Positions 45,401 through 54,361 of a stretch of 64,000 bases of DNA are shown in pieces; positions within the stretch are counted from its first letter, which is position 1; each line of letters opens with the position of its first letter. The stretch covers positions 145,500 to 209,499 of the forward strand of contig CABIVQ010000001.1 in NCBI GenBank assembly GCA_902362365.1, written 5' to 3'. Source of the DNA: Clostridiaceae bacterium. GTDB taxonomy: Bacteria; Bacillota; Clostridia; Peptostreptococcales; Peptostreptococcaceae. A program made the translations under genes and the position numbers. The notes under the pieces were generated by a model. The model was given only the letters and a program-made list of their open reading frames with translations. It ran no database searches and had not been told where the DNA came from.

Positions 45401-48375
45401 TTGGTCAATCTAATAATTATCAAGCTTTAGGTGTAGCTGTAAGACCAGGTGATAAAGTTAATATATATATAGGATCAGAAAATAAAAATACTAAGTTTAA
45501 TCTTGCAATAACTCAGCACTATGCTGAAAGTGGAACAGCTGTACAAACTTATAGCCAACAGTTAAGTGTAGGTAAAAATGAAATAACTATACCAGAATCA
45601 GCATTTAAGATGGATTATGAAAAAGGAGGAAACTTATATCTAAGCTTTGCTAGCAACTATAATGATAACCAAAAAGTACAAGTTCGTGTAAGTGGTGGAA
45701 CTGACATACCTCACTTAAATATAAATAATCTGAATGTAAATGATGTTACAATTGATGCAGATAAAGAAGCTGAAATAAAAGAAACTATAAGAACTTATAT
45801 AAGAGAATTAAAGACTTATGTAAACACTTTACCAGATAGATATCCAAAGAATGGAGATAAGGTAAATAATATATACACATATGATCCAGAGACTTCTATT
45901 TTAAATAGTACAGAAATAGAAGGAGATAGAATAACACTTTCTCTTGCTGCAGATCAAGTACTTAAGGGTATAACAGAAGGATTATCTACTGAAGAAGATC
46001 AAGTAAATAGAGTATATGAAACATTACTTGCTTGGGAACAGTTAATGAAGGTATCTTATGTGCAACAAGGATTAATTGAATCACCAATTGATTTTGATGG
46101 AGACGGTAAGATAACTAATAATCCTTTAGATAAACTTAACGGAAAGAGTGAGAAACAATTCTTTAATGAGAATAGAGCACCTAAAAACCGTATAAACATT
46201 AAGTATCAAAGAATGTTTACAGGAGCATTCATGTATGCAGGAAGTCATCATGTAGGTATAGGGTATGGCTCAGTAGCAGGTATGATGAAAGGTGTGCCAT
46301 TTAAGTTCGATAATAATGGAAACTTAGTAAATAAGGATGATGGAGCATTATTTGGATGGGGTATCAACCATGAAATAGGACACGTTCATGACGTTCAAGG
46401 TTTAACTTATGCAGAGGTTACTAATAATATATTAGCTCTTATGACCCAGACATTTGATGATGAGGATGCATCAAGATTAGAAGGAGCATATGATCAAGTA
46501 TATGATAAGGTAACATCAGGAAGTGTAGGCCTTGCAAGTTCAGGTCTTGTTAGGCTAGGAATGTTCTGGCAATTACATTTAGCTTATGATGAAGATAATA
46601 CATATAAAATGATGGATATAAATACTGACAATGATATAGATAATGATACTTTCTATGCTAAGTTATACAGAGTTACTAGAGAGAAAGGCATAGCTCCAAA
46701 TGAATCTGGTCATGACAAGACAGCTCAAACATTTATAATGAGATCGTCAGATGCAGTAGGAAAAGATTTAAGAGAATTCTTTGAAAAGTGGGGAATAGTT
46801 GCTAGTCCTAATACTAATAAGTACTTAGATAGTAAAAATTATCCAAAGGAGGATAAGGCAATCTACTACTTAAATGATAATGCTAGAAGAAAGAAACTTG
46901 ATGCTAAGAATAATAATAATCCAAGTTCTTTAGTTATGGCAAATGATACTAAGGTAAATGCATCATTTGGAACTGATAAAAACGGAAATAAAATAACTGA
47001 AAAGACTTATTTAAACCAAAAAGAAGTACCATTAGAATTAAGTGTAAATAAAGATTCAGATAAGATTCTTGGATATGAAATTATAAGAAAAGAAGCTACT
47101 TCAAATGGAGTTAAGGAAGTTGTATCTGGGTTTGTTGAAAGAAATGCTGAGGGTGAAATAACTACTTATACAGATGTTATAGATGCAGTAAATAATAGAA
47201 CATTCGGATACAAAGTTAGAGCATATGACTATGATTTAAATGTAACGGAAGTAACAGAAATAGGAACTGTAAAAGTAAGTCATGATGGAAGTATAGTTAA
47301 ATCTGATTGGAAGTTTGATACTAACACAAGAAGTGTAGAAGATGTTGCTGATGAAAATACAGGACATGGACACGTTGAAAATGGATCAATTAATAAGATA
47401 AAAGATAATGATAAATCTACAGTATACAATGCATCAAAAGCTACAAATAATAGCGGACAAACAGTAGGTGGAGATCCATATGTAACAGTTGAAATGGATA
47501 GAAGTAAGCCTGTAGTTGGACTTAAGTATACTCCAGGAACTACAGCTAAGAAGAAGTTCTCATTAAAGAACTTATTTAGCAAAAACAAAGATATTACTTA
47601 TTCTCCAATAAGTAAATATGAAGTTCTTGTAAGTGGAGATGGAACCAATTGGACAAAAGCTCACTCAGGAACATTCGATACTACTAAAGAGAACACAATT
47701 TACTTCAATGAAAAAGGAAATAGTGATAATAATCAATTATGGTCATATGATGCTAAGTACGTTAAGTTAGTAGCTAAAGGTGCTTCAACAATATCTATAG
47801 CAGAACTTGATATACTAGGACCACAAGGTGATAATATAGAAATTGGTGTAGATAAAAACGATCAAGTTTACAAAAATGGAGTAGGTAGATTAAAGTCAGA
47901 CTACACATATGCTGAAGGTAAGGTTATACCAGCAGGATCTATAATAGTAACTGGAGAGTATAAAGGAGACCCAGCATTTAATGTGCCTTTAGTATTAAAT
48001 GAAGATGACGAAAACTTTGCATTAAAAGCACAAGCGATTTTATTAGCTAATTTACCAGATGATTCGGAGCTAGGTGAAGTTGCAGAGGGGAATTGGTTAT
48101 ACTGGATAACTCCAGATCAACAAAATGAAAATGGTAATGTAAAAGGAAAGCAAATTAAAGCTGAGTTATATAGATATAACAAGTTAGATGAACAAGGAAG
48201 ACCAGTTAGACAAAGACTAGTAAGTGATACTTTCTTAGTAGATTTACCAGAAGATTTAAATAATTTACCACAAATAGATTTAACTAATAGTAAATCAAGA
48301 GCATTAAAATCTTCTTATGATAAAGTTATAGAAATAAATAATGAAACAATAAAAAAGGCTTCGGAAAATAGATAA
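42469..48375 (+). CDS. Secreted M60 peptidase with dockerin-like and CBM domains
   Basis: 1968 residues; signal peptide about 1-25 (MKKKISSALAASLIVG). Residues about 232-287 contain two dockerin/EF-hand-type repeats (GNIDADGLVTHTDY, FDLNRDGKIDITDL). Two FN3-like domains lie at about 455-560 and 618-740, an F5/8C-type module at about 757-895, and the M60 domain at about 957-1454 with zinc ligands H1301, H1305 (HEIGH) and E1316. A second F5/8C-like module (about 1625-1785) precedes the tail. It is a different paralogue from the M60 at 17843: the zinc motif spacing is the same but the domain order differs. The dockerin-like repeats suggest docking to a partner protein. Confidence 0.88.
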   Translation: MKKKISSALAASLIVGQMQGVTFAENLADNHDADINKESISQETDAFNADKDLTEELKEEVSVESLEEDTIENSITDGSNYNPKGKLELDLNFALPIKHTTADKTNISVTIKSKSGEIETVRLGSDQKKNTTESGLLSTIEALSSKREALKPGENDLSFYHLTFENLELGIYSIEIAGDGYKTTTIDNIDVSDYSKRVLVGTSDNTIIIDDKGTDEESDDDKEYYPGVFLAGNIDADGLVTHTDYEALKNQIKSMASSAVKSSNKKFDLNRDGKIDITDLTYIHKNIDSEVKDAEAIDTDAIINPEAVDIELPETTKLDEGVDIKDVLKDNGSTVALKTASEAPVSEENPLSMTLNLAGKGRQVKTTEQIVIKAPSENAPTAGSIVIPGAGEFKFNESNVRSLNDDSKEEIVIDLKKQVAVSEITINVTGSRSNKNLAEISKVEFLNNVYKEIPKPKMNIPVINNFTSSTAVGNEAMTLGWDHQTNVTGYELKVQEVDEKGNVKSTSTYKTSENTLKIEKVNGYSTYRVSIQSLSGDWKSGYKDEQDNYNADSVGATNLETNSNDKDGVPDNVDVNYQPQAWNSNTGILEKNANGEGGNKFGADSIVELQVIPETAPEGPEGITIEGEYKALKISWKSHKKAKDYDLYYRKVGSGAWIKANDPNDPKYVDSDESNNIPDGVADLKPEEKKDKDELIRSTSYTITGLEDQSTYEIKMTATNHHGTGGLSQTYIGRTAKMTPPATTNYKLINTPNGVNEITQNIVSVEYPKGTATDEDAVVDNDYTTVWEYNDWDIGGNGPIITFNKEYTIKELNVIRRLDKHEVTYQTSVQYFNDTTGKWETVGSRGRETNNGKVVNITLDEPITTKKIRLAVSVYPQYGRYMSISEIKFYEYDSLQDDVDSLFKDDLRLELNDDVTQEKIDDLVKRANTIDPINMEYHPSQTQILSDLQRAQDLLDDVKLSDKIINLDSEIRNTQNTIGQSNNYQALGVAVRPGDKVNIYIGSENKNTKFNLAITQHYAESGTAVQTYSQQLSVGKNEITIPESAFKMDYEKGGNLYLSFASNYNDNQKVQVRVSGGTDIPHLNINNLNVNDVTIDADKEAEIKETIRTYIRELKTYVNTLPDRYPKNGDKVNNIYTYDPETSILNSTEIEGDRITLSLAADQVLKGITEGLSTEEDQVNRVYETLLAWEQLMKVSYVQQGLIESPIDFDGDGKITNNPLDKLNGKSEKQFFNENRAPKNRINIKYQRMFTGAFMYAGSHHVGIGYGSVAGMMKGVPFKFDNNGNLVNKDDGALFGWGINHEIGHVHDVQGLTYAEVTNNILALMTQTFDDEDASRLEGAYDQVYDKVTSGSVGLASSGLVRLGMFWQLHLAYDEDNTYKMMDINTDNDIDNDTFYAKLYRVTREKGIAPNESGHDKTAQTFIMRSSDAVGKDLREFFEKWGIVASPNTNKYLDSKNYPKEDKAIYYLNDNARRKKLDAKNNNNPSSLVMANDTKVNASFGTDKNGNKITEKTYLNQKEVPLELSVNKDSDKILGYEIIRKEATSNGVKEVVSGFVERNAEGEITTYTDVIDAVNNRTFGYKVRAYDYDLNVTEVTEIGTVKVSHDGSIVKSDWKFDTNTRSVEDVADENTGHGHVENGSINKIKDNDKSTVYNASKATNNSGQTVGGDPYVTVEMDRSKPVVGLKYTPGTTAKKKFSLKNLFSKNKDITYSPISKYEVLVSGDGTNWTKAHSGTFDTTKENTIYFNEKGNSDNNQLWSYDAKYVKLVAKGASTISIAELDILGPQGDNIEIGVDKNDQVYKNGVGRLKSDYTYAEGKVIPAGSIIVTGEYKGDPAFNVPLVLNEDDENFALKAQAILLANLPDDSELGEVAEGNWLYWITPDQQNENGNVKGKQIKAELYRYNKLDEQGRPVRQRLVSDTFLVDLPEDLNNLPQIDLTNSKSRALKSSYDKVIEINNETIKKASENR

Positions 48376-48378
48376 TAA

Positions 48379-48412
48379 AAAGGGGCTATCTCTTTTGAGG
48401 TAGTCCTTAATA
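48379..48412 (+). terminator. Weak hairpin between surface genes
   Basis: GGGCTATCTC, loop TTTT, GAGGTAGTCC without a strong T run. It may attenuate read-through from the M60 gene into the next gene or protect the upstream mRNA end. Confidence 0.55.
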
Positions 48413-48431
48413 AACAGAAAGGGATGAGCTA

Positions 48432-51400
48432 ATGAGAAAATTAAAACCATCAGTAAAAGCTGCAATAGCGTCAACATTGGTATTAACATCAACAGCGGCT
48501 ATTGCTTACGCAGTTCCTAAACTGACGAATGAAAAAGCTACTAGCACAGAAAATCAATTAAAGCTAGATGTTGAAAGAGTTGATAGTGATACAGTAAAGG
48601 TAGCGATAGATAATATACAAGATATACCTAAGGCTATTCAATTTAGTATAAAACTAGATGGAGCAAAGCTAAAGGACGGAGAAAATAGTATAAATGATCT
48701 AGTTAAAAAAGAAGTTGAAACAAGGTTAAAAAATAATGAATATGCGATTACAAGTAATAGTATACTAACAGATTATACTTATAATGAGTCTAAAAATACT
48801 ATAGATGTTTTGATAACTTCTGAGAATTCATTGCCTAAGACTGAAAATAAGTTAGAAGTATTTGAGCTAGATATTAAGGGATTATCAGATAGCACTCAAT
48901 CATATAAAGTAGTTCCAAATAATGAAAAAGAATATAAATATGTAAGTAATACAAATAAAGAATACAATGATTTAGGTGTAACACATGAGAATAAAGATAT
49001 AACTATAAATACAGCACCAAGAATAACTTCAGAAGAAAGATATATAAATATAGTTGAAGGTGAAAAACTTGAGTTAACATTTGAAATATTAAAAGAAAAA
49101 ATAGGCTTAGAGATGCAACATGAAGATGGTGTTGAAAATGTAACTCTAGAAGTTAAAAAGGATAATAAAGTAATAACTGAATTTACTGAAAATACACCAG
49201 GTATATATGAATTAGAAATTGCAGCAGTTAAGGATAATACTATAAAATCAGAGCCTTTGAAAGTTCAAGTGAATGTAGCTTTAGATAACGTAACTGAGCC
49301 TCCAACTATTACTATGAATGAAGAAGAGTTAACTGATATTACTATAGCTGGAGGAAGTATATTCAAACCACTTGATGGCGTTAAAGCAGTAGATAAAAAA
49401 GGAAGAAATGTTGAGGTTGATGTTAAAGTAGACAAGGATCTTGATTTAGACCCAGAAGAAAATATTACATATACATTAACTTATACAGCTACAGACATTT
49501 ATAACAATACAGCTAAAAAAGAAATAGCATTAACAGTAATAGCGAATAAGGCCCCAGTTATATTAGGGGTTAAAGATCATACTATATCTGTTGGAGATAA
49601 ATTTGATCCAATGGATGGAGTAACTGTAACTGATGAAGATAAGAATATAGAATTAAAGGTTGATAGTAACGTAAATACAAATATTTCTGGAGAATACAAG
49701 GTTTCATATAGTGCAACAGATAGTAAAGGTAAGACTAGTAGATCTCAAAGTAAAGTAACTGTAAATCCAAAGTCTAGTGAGATAAATAAAGCTCCAGTTA
49801 TAACAGCAGAGGATAAAACTATAACAGTAGGGGATAATTTTGATCCTAAAGTTGGAGTAATCGCAAAAGATGCTGAGGATGGAGATATAACATCTAAGAT
49901 AGTGATTTTAGAAGATAATGTAGATGTTAATAAAGAAGGAAAGTATACAGTTAAGTATAGCGTTACAGATAGTAAAGGTGCAACTACAACAAAGACAATA
50001 ACTGTAACTGTGAATCCGAAAATTGGTGTAATAAATAAAGTGCCAGTTATAACAGCGGAGGATAAAACTATAAAGTTAGGAGATAATTTTGATCCTAAAG
50101 TTGGAGTAAGTGCAGAAGATGTTGAAGATGGAGATATAACATCTAAGATAGAAGTTGTAGAAAATAATATAGATGTTAATAAAGAAGGAAATTATACAGT
50201 TAAGTATAGAGTTACAGATAGTAAAGGTGCAACTACAATAAAGACAGTAACTATAACTGTTAAGAAGTATATTGTATTAGCTGAAAGTATAACTATAGAT
50301 AACAAATCTAATAATAAAATGTATATAGATAATACAAAAACTATAACTGCATCTGTTAATAAAGAAGCTGATATAAAGGATATAAAATGGACAATAAGTG
50401 ATGAAAATATAGCAACTTTAAAAGTTATAGGTAATGAAGCTCAAATATTTGCAAAGACTGAGGGTAAAGTAACTATAACAGCATCAACAATAGATGGAAG
50501 TGAAAAGTCTGATAGTATAACTATGGATATAGTGAACTTTAAAAATGATAGTGAAATACCATCATATATAAAAGATGTAATAGATACTGAAGTTTTACTT
50601 CCTGTGGTTGGAAAAGATCCATCTACAATAGAGTTTGAAGTTAAAGATATAACAGTAGATAAATTAGATTTATTTTTAGAAAATCTAGAAAGTTTATCTC
50701 CAGAGTTAGAATCAGTTAGAGAAGAAAATGATTTTAATATATATAAAATAAAATTAACAAGAAAAGCTAGGTTATTTAGAGCTGGAAAGGAAACTTATAT
50801 AGAAATAAAAGTAAGTAATAAACTTGCTAATGCTACTGATATAAATGATAGATTAAGTAAACTACAAAATCAAAAACCAGTTATAATAGTTCCATCAAAT
50901 CAAACTATAACTGTAGGAGATAGTTTTGATCCAATGAATGGAGTAACTGCATATGATAAAGATGGAGTGGATATAACATCAAGTATAAAAGTAGAAGGAG
51001 ATGTCGATACATCAAAGGCTGGAGAATATAAAATAGTATATACAGTAAAAGATGCTCAAGGAAGGACATCTTCATTAACAGTTATCATAACAGTTAATGA
51101 GAAACCTGAAAATCCAGAGCAACCAGATACTCCAGAACAACCTGAAATAGAAAATAATGTACCTGTAATAAAGGTAACAAGTTCAATAGATACTATAACA
51201 GTAGGAGATAAATTTGATCCATTATATGGAGTAACTGCATATGATGAGGAAGATGGTGATTTAACAAAATCTATAAAGGTATCAGGAAGTGTAGATACAT
51301 CAAAAGTTGGAGAGTATAAATTAACTTATACAGTAGAAGATAAAGATGGAAATGTTTCTGCTTTTACAAGAATAATAGTTGTAAAAGAAAAAGTTATATC

Positions 51401-51506
51401 TACAAATGAAAATAATAATCCTAAAACTGGAGATAGTTCTATATTAGGTTACGTTAGTATATTTACTATAGCAGCAGGTGGACTATTTATAAAAAGGAAA
51501 AACTAA
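48432..51506 (+). CDS. Sortase-anchored Ig-repeat surface protein
   Basis: 1024 residues: signal peptide (about 1-28, ending AYA), a cohesin-like or unclassified N-terminal region (about 30-200), then at least five bacterial Ig-like (DUF5011/HYR) repeats of about 85 residues with the recurring pattern ITVGDxFDPxxGVxAxDxEDGD and TYTVxDxxG, near 395-460, 470-535, 555-620, 815-885 and 910-985, plus a Big_2-like domain near 620-695. The C-terminus is a sorting signal: NPKTG (996-1000), a hydrophobic helix and KRKN. The NPxTG form fits class B-type sortases of Peptostreptococcaceae. The repeats at 470 and 555 are nearly identical. Only 56 bases after the M60 gene; the pair may form a cell-surface complex. 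Confidence 0.87.
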   Translation: MRKLKPSVKAAIASTLVLTSTAAIAYAVPKLTNEKATSTENQLKLDVERVDSDTVKVAIDNIQDIPKAIQFSIKLDGAKLKDGENSINDLVKKEVETRLKNNEYAITSNSILTDYTYNESKNTIDVLITSENSLPKTENKLEVFELDIKGLSDSTQSYKVVPNNEKEYKYVSNTNKEYNDLGVTHENKDITINTAPRITSEERYINIVEGEKLELTFEILKEKIGLEMQHEDGVENVTLEVKKDNKVITEFTENTPGIYELEIAAVKDNTIKSEPLKVQVNVALDNVTEPPTITMNEEELTDITIAGGSIFKPLDGVKAVDKKGRNVEVDVKVDKDLDLDPEENITYTLTYTATDIYNNTAKKEIALTVIANKAPVILGVKDHTISVGDKFDPMDGVTVTDEDKNIELKVDSNVNTNISGEYKVSYSATDSKGKTSRSQSKVTVNPKSSEINKAPVITAEDKTITVGDNFDPKVGVIAKDAEDGDITSKIVILEDNVDVNKEGKYTVKYSVTDSKGATTTKTITVTVNPKIGVINKVPVITAEDKTIKLGDNFDPKVGVSAEDVEDGDITSKIEVVENNIDVNKEGNYTVKYRVTDSKGATTIKTVTITVKKYIVLAESITIDNKSNNKMYIDNTKTITASVNKEADIKDIKWTISDENIATLKVIGNEAQIFAKTEGKVTITASTIDGSEKSDSITMDIVNFKNDSEIPSYIKDVIDTEVLLPVVGKDPSTIEFEVKDITVDKLDLFLENLESLSPELESVREENDFNIYKIKLTRKARLFRAGKETYIEIKVSNKLANATDINDRLSKLQNQKPVIIVPSNQTITVGDSFDPMNGVTAYDKDGVDITSSIKVEGDVDTSKAGEYKIVYTVKDAQGRTSSLTVIITVNEKPENPEQPDTPEQPEIENNVPVIKVTSSIDTITVGDKFDPLYGVTAYDEEDGDLTKSIKVSGSVDTSKVGEYKLTYTVEDKDGNVSAFTRIIVVKEKVISTNENNNPKTGDSSILGYVSIFTIAAGGLFIKRKN

Positions 51507-52046
51507 AAATAAGTTAGAAAAGTAAATATAAAATAGAATTAAATATATATCATAATAATAAAAGAGATATTGAATTAAATGACAATATCTCTTTTATTAT
51601 TACTTAGAGGATTATTTTTAGAGATATTCTTAAGAACTTATTCAGTCTTATGATCTATTGTAATTACTTAAAGTTAGAATCATTTATTATATGATCAATA
51701 GCATATTTTCAATGAAATTGTATTTTTAGTAATTTATGAGCTTTTAATCAAACAAAATCAAGCAAATTTTTAATAAAATATTAATATTTTGTAATATAAT
51801 TATATATATTATTTAAAGTTTTGTGAAAAAGTTCTAAATTTGACTATTTTAAATGATATTATTTTAATATTTTAAATTTTATTAAAGATGAAAGTATAAA
51901 TTGAGTTATTGAATAAATATATATAGATTTTACAAAAATTCAAACTTACTGAATTGTAAGTCATAATGAAGTTCTTGATATTATAAACTAGTAAAATATA
52001 AAATAGTAATTAAATATTATCTAAAATATAGGGGGGAATTATATCA
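51507..52046 (+). other. Intergenic region, very AT-rich
   Basis: After the terminator at 51560 there is no gene. The last 100 bases hold the promoter of the LytTR regulator and its GGGGGG ribosome site. Confidence 0.45.
51560..51595 (+). terminator. Terminator of the surface-protein operon
   Basis: AAAAGAGATATTG with CAATATCTCTTTT, loop AATTAAATGA, followed by T-rich sequence. Confidence 0.85.
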
Positions 52047-52756
52047 ATGAAGATAGCAGTATGTGAGGATCAGGTTGCACAAAGTGATTTGCTTAATATT
52101 CAAATTAAGAATTGGGCTAAAGAAAAAGATATTAATATATCAATTGATAATTTTGCAACTGCAGAATCATTTTTATTTCAATGGTCAGATTACAATAAGT
52201 ATGATGTCATATTTTTAGATATAAAGATGGCTAAGATGTCAGGAATAGAATTATCTAATATAATTAGAGAAAAGAATAAAGACGTTGAAATTGTGTTTGT
52301 AACAGGTTTTTTTAAATATGCACTACATGGATATAGAGTTGGTGCATTACAATATCTAATAAAACCTATAAAAATATCGGACTTATATTTATGTTTAAAT
52401 AAGGTACAAGATAGAATAAATGATAAGAGTGAAGTATCTACACTAATTATAGAGACACCAAAAAAAATTATTAAATTAAACGATAATGAAATACATTATT
52501 GTATAATGTTTTCTCCTTATATAGATATTCATACAAGTTCTGGGAAAATAACACTAAGAAAAAAATAAGTGAAATAGAAGAACTTCTACCGAGTGAATAT
52601 TTTGTGAGATGTCATAGGTCTTACATAGTAAATGTAAAGTATATTAAATCAATACTAAAAAATCATGTATTATTAGAAGATGGAGTTGAAATACCTATAA
52701 GTAGAGGCAAGTATAAAGAAATAAATGATGCTTTTATCAATTATATTTGTGAATAA
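52047..52756 (+). pseudogene. LytTR response regulator with A7 frameshift
   Basis: An AgrA/VirR-type regulator: receiver domain (1-120; CED near the start, phospho-acceptor in VIFLDIKM, lysine in LIKPI) and LytTR DNA-binding domain. The frame breaks at codon 174 in a run of seven A (52559-52565); adding one A rejoins TLRKK to ISEIEELLPSEYFVRCHRSY and continues to the stop at 52754. As it stands the protein stops inside the LytTR domain. Ribosomal or transcriptional slippage on A7 could still produce the full form. It is followed by its kinase. Confidence 0.8.
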
Positions 52757-52772
52757 GGAGTAAGTGAAATTT

Positions 52773-54071
52773 ATGACTAATTTATATGTAATTGAAAAAA
52801 TTAACGACCTTATAGGCGCATTTATGTTAATTTATTTCTTTAATAAATCTATGCAACCTAAAAATAAAAAATATAATAAAGTATATAGTATAGTTATGAT
52901 TATATTTTATGCTTCAATATCATCAACGAAGATGAATGCTATGATTTATGAAGTAAAAAATAATCAAATAATTATATTTATTTTTGCTTACCATGTTTTG
53001 GTATTAGTGTATCCTCTTATTTTTATAAGAGGAAAGATGTCGGAAAAATTTTTTTGGTCAGTATTTTATATTGCTATGATGTCAGTAGGTTATTTTGCCG
53101 TCTATACGTTATTATCAGTATTATTCAATATAACAATAGCTGAAATGATGGCTTCTATTGATTATAAAATGTATATAGCAATGATATTAAACAAATTGAT
53201 TCAATGTGTGCTTGTATTTACATTTATAAACAATATAAATTTTATAAAATATATAGAAGATAAAATATTGTATGTTCGAGGCATTATTTTAATTTGTGAC
53301 CATATAATATTATTTATAATATCAAGGCACTTAATTGTAAGTCAATCTGCAACAACTATAGAGACTATAATTATTGTATTTAGTTTGTGCATTATAGAAA
53401 TATTATCAGTATATACGTTAAAGATACTATATAAAGAGACAGAGGCAAAATTTATACTAAAAATGAACCTAAAGCGCAAAATATATGATGAAGAAATTAT
53501 TGATATGTATAAAGAAATGATAGGTTGGAAACATGATTTTAGAAATCATATAAATATGATTTTAGGGTTATTAGAAGTAGGAACTAAGGAAGATGCTATT
53601 AAATATATATATGAAATAAATTCTAGTATTAATAAGTTAGATGAAAATATATATACAAATAATATAGCAGTAAACTCTATACTATCAAGCAAAATGAAAG
53701 TTGCAAAAGAAAAGGGCATAAAAATAAACTTAGATTTAAAAATAACTTCAGAAATAAAAATATCTAATGTAGATATATGTATTATTTTAGGAAACCTGTT
53801 AGATAATTCCATTGAAGCATGTGACCTTATTAATAAATATAAATTTATTGATTTAAAAATAGTTTCAGAAAATAGTAGATTAATAATTAAGATAGAGAAT
53901 AATACTAATGGATATGTAAATAAAGCAAATGGTAAATTTCTAACCACAAAGTGTAGTCCTATGAATGGAATCGGTCTAACGCAAGTTGATAGTGTAGTAA
54001 AAAAATATAATGGATATATTAATAGAAAACATAAAAATAACATATTCACGACATATGTGATGATACAATAA
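52773..54071 (+). CDS. AgrC-type GHKL sensor histidine kinase
   Basis: About 432 residues: six or seven transmembrane helices in the first 220 residues, a DHp segment with WKHDFRNHINMI (phospho-histidine) and a GHKL ATPase domain with LGNLLDNSIEACD and GIGLTQVDSVV. The start is either ATG 52773 or GTG 52764; AAGGAG at 52755-52760 fits neither perfectly. Kinases of this class sense peptides or control toxin and surface genes through a LytTR regulator, here the frameshifted gene upstream. No AgrB/AgrD genes are adjacent. Confidence 0.85.
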   Translation: MTNLYVIEKINDLIGAFMLIYFFNKSMQPKNKKYNKVYSIVMIIFYASISSTKMNAMIYEVKNNQIIIFIFAYHVLVLVYPLIFIRGKMSEKFFWSVFYIAMMSVGYFAVYTLLSVLFNITIAEMMASIDYKMYIAMILNKLIQCVLVFTFINNINFIKYIEDKILYVRGIILICDHIILFIISRHLIVSQSATTIETIIIVFSLCIIEILSVYTLKILYKETEAKFILKMNLKRKIYDEEIIDMYKEMIGWKHDFRNHINMILGLLEVGTKEDAIKYIYEINSSINKLDENIYTNNIAVNSILSSKMKVAKEKGIKINLDLKITSEIKISNVDICIILGNLLDNSIEACDLINKYKFIDLKIVSENSRLIIKIENNTNGYVNKANGKFLTTKCSPMNGIGLTQVDSVVKKYNGYINRKHKNNIFTTYVMIQ

Positions 54072-54091
54072 TAAGATTAAATAAAATATAT

Positions 54092-54130
54092 AAAAGGATA
54101 CTGTCTAAAATCAGTATCCTTTTATATATT
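54092..54130 (+). terminator. Terminator
   Basis: AAAAGGATACTG with CAGTATCCTTTT and a short loop; ends the two-component genes. Confidence 0.85.
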
Positions 54131-54361
54131 TTATTTATATATGGTTATATAAAAGGATATTGATTAATATAAAGACAATTTAATTACAAAAAATTCTATT
54201 TAACGACAAATTAAAATCAAATTAAATTAAATCAAATATAATATTTTGTATAAGGTAGGGTTTAAGAAAAGATATATTTAAACATAAGATAATATGATAT
54301 CAATTAGATATAAGTTGAATTGAAAATAGTGGTATAAAGAGGGAGGGTACATATAAATATT

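Noticed and set aside
53546..54049. Minus-strand open frame of 167 codons
   Set aside because: Antisense to the GHKL kinase domain, no ribosome site.
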